A stretch of DNA of 9,303 bases from contig CAAENO010000196.1 in assembly GCA_900757385.1 (NCBI GenBank), positions 1-9,303 of the forward strand, read 5' to 3'. The notes below the pieces were generated by a model, which saw nothing but the letters and a program-made list of their open reading frames with translations, made no database searches and was not told the DNA's origin. Made by a program: the position numbers and the translations under genes. Positions 6,389 through 9,303 of this stretch are shown in pieces. This stretch comes from an uncultured Collinsella sp. (GTDB lineage: Bacteria; Actinomycetota; Coriobacteriia; Coriobacteriales; Coriobacteriaceae). How positions within the stretch are numbered: position 1 is the stretch's first letter; the number at the start of each line of letters is the position of its first letter.

Positions 6389-7342
6389 ATGGAACCTAAG
6401 CAGTACTATATCGGCATTGACGTCGGCGGCACTTCGGTTAAGGAGGGCCTGTTCGACGAAGACGGTAACCTGCTTGCCAAGGCCAGCGTGCCTACGCCTC
6501 CCATCGTTGACGCTGCGGGCTTTGCCGCGGTGACCGAGGCTATCGACCAGGTGGTCGCCAAAGCCCAGATTCCGCGTGCCTTTGTGGCGGGTATTGGCCT
6601 GGCCGTTCCGTGTCCCATCCCGGCTTCGGGCGATGCTAAGGTCAAGGCCAACATTGCCATTAACCTGCCCGAGCTTAAGATCGCCATTCAGGAGCACTGC
6701 CCCGACGCGGTCGTTAAGTACGAAAACGATGCCAACGCCGCTGCCATGGGCGAGGCCTGGCTCGGCTCTGCCAAGGGCGTGCAGAACGTCGTGATGGTCA
6801 CCATCGGTACCGGTGTGGGCGGCGGCGTTATCGTTAACGGCGACGTGGTGTCGGGCGTTGTGGGTGCCGGCGGCGAGATTGGCCACATGTGCCTGAACCC
6901 GGCTGAGGAGCGCACCTGCGGCTGCGGCGGCCATGGCCACCTGGAGCAGTATTCCAGCGCTACCGGCGTGGTGAGCAACTATCTTGCCGAGTGCGAGAAG
7001 GCGGGCGTCGACCCCATCGAGCTCACCGGCCCCTCCGATTCCAAGGACGTGTTCCAGGCCTGTCGCGAGGGTGACAAGCTCGCGCTAGCCGCGGCCGATA
7101 CCATGGCCGACTATCTCGGTCGCGCTCTGGCGCTTATCGCCAACGTGGTCGACCCCGAGATGTTCCTGATCGGCGGCGGCGCATCCGCCTCGGCCGATGT
7201 CTACCTCGACAAGGTCCGCGAGCACTTTAAGCAGTACGCGCTTTCTGCCTCGCGCGAGACGCCCATTAAGGTCGCTTCGCTCGGCAACGACGCCGGCATC
7301 ATCGGTGCCGCTTACGTAGCCCTGCGCGCCGCCGGTAAATAG
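6389..7342 (+). CDS. ROK-family glucokinase, 317 aa
   Basis: Cytoplasmic sugar kinase that most likely phosphorylates glucose to glucose-6-P with ATP. Landmarks: the nucleotide-phosphate motif IGIDVGGTSVKEG (8-20), the catalytic segment ENDANAAAMGE (112-122, D114 as base), GTGVGGGVI (140-148), GGEIGHMCL (161-169), the zinc motif CGCGGHGHLEQYSSATG (177-193), and the C-terminal IGGGASAS (261-268). The run GEIGH...CGCG...EQYSSATG is typical of glucokinases rather than ROK repressors, and there is no N-terminal helix-turn-helix. The third cysteine of the usual C-x-C-G-x-x-G-C pattern is His184. The start is fixed by AAAGGTGG (6375-6382), six bases upstream; an in-frame ATG at 6362 lacks such a site. 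It is divergent from the GntR-manA pair. Mannose or N-acetyl sugars remain possible substrates. Confidence 0.9.
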   Translation: MEPKQYYIGIDVGGTSVKEGLFDEDGNLLAKASVPTPPIVDAAGFAAVTEAIDQVVAKAQIPRAFVAGIGLAVPCPIPASGDAKVKANIAINLPELKIAIQEHCPDAVVKYENDANAAAMGEAWLGSAKGVQNVVMVTIGTGVGGGVIVNGDVVSGVVGAGGEIGHMCLNPAEERTCGCGGHGHLEQYSSATGVVSNYLAECEKAGVDPIELTGPSDSKDVFQACREGDKLALAAADTMADYLGRALALIANVVDPEMFLIGGGASASADVYLDKVREHFKQYALSASRETPIKVASLGNDAGIIGAAYVALRAAGK

Positions 7343-7353
7343 CTGGTGCGGGG

Positions 7354-7394
7354 GGGACAGGTTACTTTGCACCAACATGGTGCAAAAGGGACAG
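7354..7394. repeat. REP-like hairpin flanked by GGGACAG repeats
   Basis: TTTGCACC (7366-7373) and GGTGCAAA (7379-7386) form a perfect eight-pair stem with an AACAT loop. GGGACAG occurs directly on both sides (7354-7360 and 7388-7394). The AAAAGGGACAG on the right edge (7384-7394) is the exact complement of 6313-6323 in the upstream hairpin. A short hairpin with a conserved GGGACAG-type edge between genes resembles REP elements, which are moved by separate RAYT transposases. No such transposase lies in this window. There is no T run, so it is a poor terminator for the glucokinase gene. Confidence 0.55.
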
Positions 7395-7423
7395 CCTTGG
7401 CCCCCGTGCCTGCGCCCCAAAAT

Positions 7424-7458
7424 ATGCCGTGGCCCTTCCGTCTGCGAAGGCTCGGCAT
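7424..7458. other. Interrupted stem-loop just upstream of the ppaC promoter
   Basis: ATGCCG (7424-7429) pairs with CGGCAT (7453-7458), and CCTTC (7434-7438) pairs with GAAGG (7446-7450), separated by a 4x2 internal loop. There is no T run. It may help end the glucokinase transcript or be an operator; no function can be assigned. Confidence 0.35.
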
Positions 7459-7466
7459 CGGCGTGC

Positions 7467-7472
7467 TACCAT
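7467..7472 (+). promoter_or_regulatory. Possible ppaC -10 box TACCAT
   Basis: TACCAT predicts a start near 7479 and a leader of about 30 bases. It shares TACCATA with the glucokinase upstream region. No recognisable -35 lies at 16-18 bases, so the call is tentative. Confidence 0.35.
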
Positions 7473-7510
7473 AGCTACGTCCAAGTACACATATCAAGTG
7501 GAGGATATCC

Positions 7511-8434
7511 ATGGCAAACGTTCTTGTCTTTGGTCACCAGAACCCCGATAACGACGCCATCATGAGCGCCGTCGTCCTGTCCCAGCTGCTCAACCAGGTT
7601 GAGTATGCCGGCAACACCTACGAGGCCTGCGCGCTGGGCCAGCTTCCGGCCGAGTCCGCCAAGCTGCTCGCCGACGCCGGCATTGCCGAGCCCCGCGTGA
7701 TCGAGTCCGTCGAGGCCGGTCAGCTCGTCGTCCTCACCGACCACAACGAGTCCGCCCAGTCCGTCGCCGGCCTTAAGGACGCCACGGTCTTTGGCGTTGT
7801 CGACCATCACCGCATCGGCGACTTCGAGACTGCCGGTCCGCTGCACTACATCTGCCTGCCCTGGGGCTCCAGCTGCACCATCGTCACCAAGCTCGCCGGC
7901 GTGCTCGGCGTTGAGCTTTCCGACGTTCAGGCCAAGCTGCTGCTCTCGGCCATGATGACCGACACGCTCATGCTTAAGAGCCCCACCACCACCGATGTCG
8001 ACCGCGCCGTCGCCGCCAAGCTTGGCGAGCAGGTGGGTGTCGACCCGGTCAAGTTTGGCATGGAGGTCTTCCTCACCCGTCCGTCCGGCTCCTTCACCGC
8101 AGCCGAGATGGTCGGCAACGACATCAAGATGTTCGAGCCCGCCGGCAAGAAGCTGCTCATCGGCCAGTACGAGACTGTCGACAAGAGCCGTGCGCTTGGC
8201 ATGATTGACGAGATCCGCGAGGCCATGCGCGCCTACGCCGCCGAGAAGGGTGCCGACGGTATTGTCCTGTGCATCACCGACATCATGGAGGAGGGCTCGC
8301 AGGTCCTGCTCGAGGGCGAGACCGAGGCTGCTCAGAAGGGCCTGGGTATTGCCGACGAGCACGACGGCGTTTGGATGCCGGGCGTCCTTTCCCGCAAGAA
8401 GCAGGTCGCTGCCCCCATTATGGCCGCCTGCTAG
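7511..8434 (+). CDS. ppaC: Manganese-dependent inorganic pyrophosphatase, family II, 307 aa
   Basis: A cytoplasmic enzyme that hydrolyses pyrophosphate to two phosphates, pulling biosynthetic reactions forward. It belongs to the DHH superfamily. Metal-site motifs: GHQNPDNDA (8-16, H9, D13, D15), TDHNE (76-80, D77), VDHHRIGDF (97-105, D98, H99, H100), and a late aspartate D151 in MMTDTLMLKSPTTT (148-161). The C-terminal DHHA2 domain carries the substrate-binding signature SRKKQV (294-299). The length is that of the plain form without regulatory CBS domains, so no adenine-nucleotide control is expected. GGAGG (7500-7504) lies six bases before the ATG. A strong terminator follows, so it is probably a single-gene transcript. 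Confidence 0.96.
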   Translation: MANVLVFGHQNPDNDAIMSAVVLSQLLNQVEYAGNTYEACALGQLPAESAKLLADAGIAEPRVIESVEAGQLVVLTDHNESAQSVAGLKDATVFGVVDHHRIGDFETAGPLHYICLPWGSSCTIVTKLAGVLGVELSDVQAKLLLSAMMTDTLMLKSPTTTDVDRAVAAKLGEQVGVDPVKFGMEVFLTRPSGSFTAAEMVGNDIKMFEPAGKKLLIGQYETVDKSRALGMIDEIREAMRAYAAEKGADGIVLCITDIMEEGSQVLLEGETEAAQKGLGIADEHDGVWMPGVLSRKKQVAAPIMAAC

Positions 8435-8450
8435 GTTTTGCAACCTGCTC

Positions 8451-8490
8451 ACGACCGGACCGCGGACGCCCCGCGCTCCGGTCGTTTTTT
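8451..8490 (+). terminator. Intrinsic terminator of ppaC
   Basis: ACGACCGGA (8451-8459) pairs with TCCGGTCGT (8477-8485). An inner CGCGG/CCGCG stem (8461-8465/8471-8475) follows after a single C-C mismatch. The T run is 8485-8490. It begins 17 bases after the ppaC stop. Confidence 0.93.
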
Positions 8491-8599
8491 GTGCGCGGGA
8501 CCGCGTCCCCTATTGGACAGGGGCGCTCGCACCGTTGAGCAAATAATGTTCAACCTGTGGTTCCGCTTTTCGGCCGCGCTTGCGCGTTTGTCGCGCAAG
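8491..8599 (+). other. Folded region upstream of nhaA
   Basis: Three consecutive hairpins are visible. The first has outer GTGCG/CGCAC (8491-8495/8528-8532) enclosing GCG-t-CCCCT/AGGGGCGC (8503-8511/8519-8526). The second is an eight-pair stem at 8534-8541/8547-8554 with one G-T wobble. The third is CTTGCGCG/CGCGCAAG (8579-8586/8592-8599) with a TTTGT loop. No ORF of note or known RNA family was recognised. The region may be part of a regulated leader, or may hold operators. Confidence 0.4.
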
Positions 8600-8600
8600 G

Positions 8601-8623
8601 TAGGCTAGATGCAAGCGTAATAC
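8601..8623 (+). promoter_or_regulatory. Candidate -10 boxes for nhaA
   Basis: TAGGCT (8601-8606) and TAATAC (8618-8623) both fit the TAnnnT or TAnnnC pattern at positions that would place the terminator hairpin at 8630-8665 near the start of the message. TTGCGC (8580-8585) lies 15 bases before the first. Neither has a convincing -35. Confidence 0.25.
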
Positions 8624-8629
8624 GTTGGA

Positions 8630-8665
8630 GCGCGGCGCCGCCATTTGGGCGGGCCGTGCTTTTTT
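8630..8665 (+). terminator. Intrinsic terminator in the nhaA leader, candidate attenuator
   Basis: GCGCGGC (8630-8636) pairs with GCCGTGC (8653-8659), with one G-T wobble. After a bulged G (8637), CCGCC (8638-8642) pairs with GGCGG (8648-8652) around an ATTTG loop. Six T residues follow at 8660-8665. It ends 33 bases before the nhaA ATG and cannot belong to ppaC, which has its own terminator. A small hairpin (8670-8683) and the ribosome binding site follow. Confidence 0.65.
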
Positions 8666-8698
8666 AAGACGGGAACCTTCCCGCGAAAGGAGCCGCCC

Positions 8699-9303
8699 AT
8701 GGCAGCAACCGAGCAGCTGTTCAACACCCGTGAGCGCAAGCGTTTTGAGCGTCACGACATTTGGGAGCGCATTGCCGAGAACGGCACGATTTCCGCCGCC
8801 GTCATGGTGATCGCCGCCATCGCCGCCGTCATCTGTGCCAACACCGATGCCTACGAGGCCATTCATCACTTTTTGGAGACCCCGCTGTATGTGGGTCTGG
8901 GCAACCTTACGGCCGGTCTCACCGTTGAGCTTTTCGTCAACGACTTCCTCATGGCGATCTTCTTTTTGCTGGTGGGCATCGAGCTCAAGTATGAGATGAC
9001 GGTTGGCGAGCTCAAAAACCCGCGTCAGGCCATGCTTCCCATGCTGGCAGCCGTGGGCGGCGTCGTCGTTCCCGCCTGCATCTACCTGATCTTTAACCAT
9101 GCCGGCGCCCGCAACGGTTGGGCTATCCCCATGGCAACCGATATTGCCTTTGCGCTGGGCGTGCTGTCGCTTTTGGGCAACCGCGTGCCCAACGGCGTGC
9201 GCGTGTTCTTCTCGACGCTCGCCATCGCCGACGACCTCATCTCCATCGCCGCCATCGCCATCTTCTACGGTCAGAGCCCCAATCCGTTTTGGTTGGGCGC
9301 CGC
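8699..9303 (+). CDS. nhaA: Na+/H+ antiporter NhaA, 3' end outside the window (201 codons visible)
   Basis: An inner-membrane antiporter that exports sodium (or lithium) in exchange for protons, controlling internal sodium and pH. AAAGGAG (8686-8692) sits six bases before the ATG. The visible part runs from the N-terminus to just past the ion site. Landmarks: ANTDAYEAIHHFLETPL (47-63), LFVNDFLMAIFFLLVGIELK (78-97), GWAIPMATDIAFALGVLSLLG (140-160 in part) and LAIADDLISI (174-183). D148 corresponds to the E. coli sensor-region aspartate 133, and D178 and D179 to the ion-binding pair 163/164. The cytoplasmic N-terminus is about 15 charged residues longer than in E. coli (RERKRFERHDIWERI, 11-25). 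Roughly half the protein is missing at the window edge. Confidence 0.95.
   Translation, partial: MAATEQLFNTRERKRFERHDIWERIAENGTISAAVMVIAAIAAVICANTDAYEAIHHFLETPLYVGLGNLTAGLTVELFVNDFLMAIFFLLVGIELKYEMTVGELKNPRQAMLPMLAAVGGVVVPACIYLIFNHAGARNGWAIPMATDIAFALGVLSLLGNRVPNGVRVFFSTLAIADDLISIAAIAIFYGQSPNPFWLGA

Noticed and set aside
7475..8452. 325-codon open frame on the minus strand opposite ppaC
   Set aside because: It mirrors a secure ppaC gene almost exactly, and its Gly/Leu/Val/Ala/Asp-rich content is the usual antisense shadow of GC-rich coding sequence.
8491..8698. A named sodium or other riboswitch upstream of nhaA
   Set aside because: I could not match the hairpins to any riboswitch consensus I know, so only a structured leader with a terminator is claimed.
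1..9303. CRISPR array, phage, toxin-antitoxin, IS transposase, tRNA or rRNA
   Set aside because: No regularly spaced repeats, integrase or transposase motifs, paired small genes, or structural RNA signatures were seen on either strand.

Overview
The window is a GC-rich stretch of ordinary chromosome, most likely from a gut Coriobacteriia and probably Collinsella. That placement rests on codon use, the mix of gene families and a repeat style I associate with that group. It is inference from reading, not from a database comparison. Seven protein genes are recognisable. Left to right they are uppP (+, 5' end cut off), pcrA (+), manA (-), a GntR/HutC regulator (-), a ROK-family glucokinase (+), ppaC (+, family II pyrophosphatase) and nhaA (+, 3' end cut off).

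Layout. uppP ends in a strong intrinsic terminator (964-1004). pcrA follows with its own promoter and ribosome binding site, and carries several low-complexity additions to the usual helicase. pcrA and manA converge on a 281-base gap. That gap holds a 130-base element with 30-base inverted arms and a second, separate hairpin. The regulator and manA read leftwards, 72 bases apart, probably as one transcript. The glucokinase lies divergent from them across a 338-base gap. That gap holds a consensus -10 box, a perfect 12-base palindrome, a doubtful 37-codon ORF and a terminator-like hairpin. ppaC follows after a short gap with a REP-like hairpin and ends in a textbook terminator. nhaA is preceded by a heavily folded leader, with a complete terminator hairpin 33 bases before its start codon.

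Function. manA, the regulator and the glucokinase suggest a hexose entry point into glycolysis: glucose to glucose-6-P, and mannose-6-P to fructose-6-P. The regulator would sense a sugar phosphate or related ligand. The other genes are housekeeping: lipid carrier recycling for the cell wall (uppP), DNA repair and replication support (pcrA), pyrophosphate removal (ppaC) and sodium/proton exchange (nhaA).

I see no defence island, phage, IS transposase, CRISPR array, tRNA or rRNA gene. The most interesting content is non-coding: the 130-base palindromic element, the gene-less transcription unit upstream of the glucokinase, the shared CTGTCCCTTTT repeats, and the apparent attenuator of nhaA.
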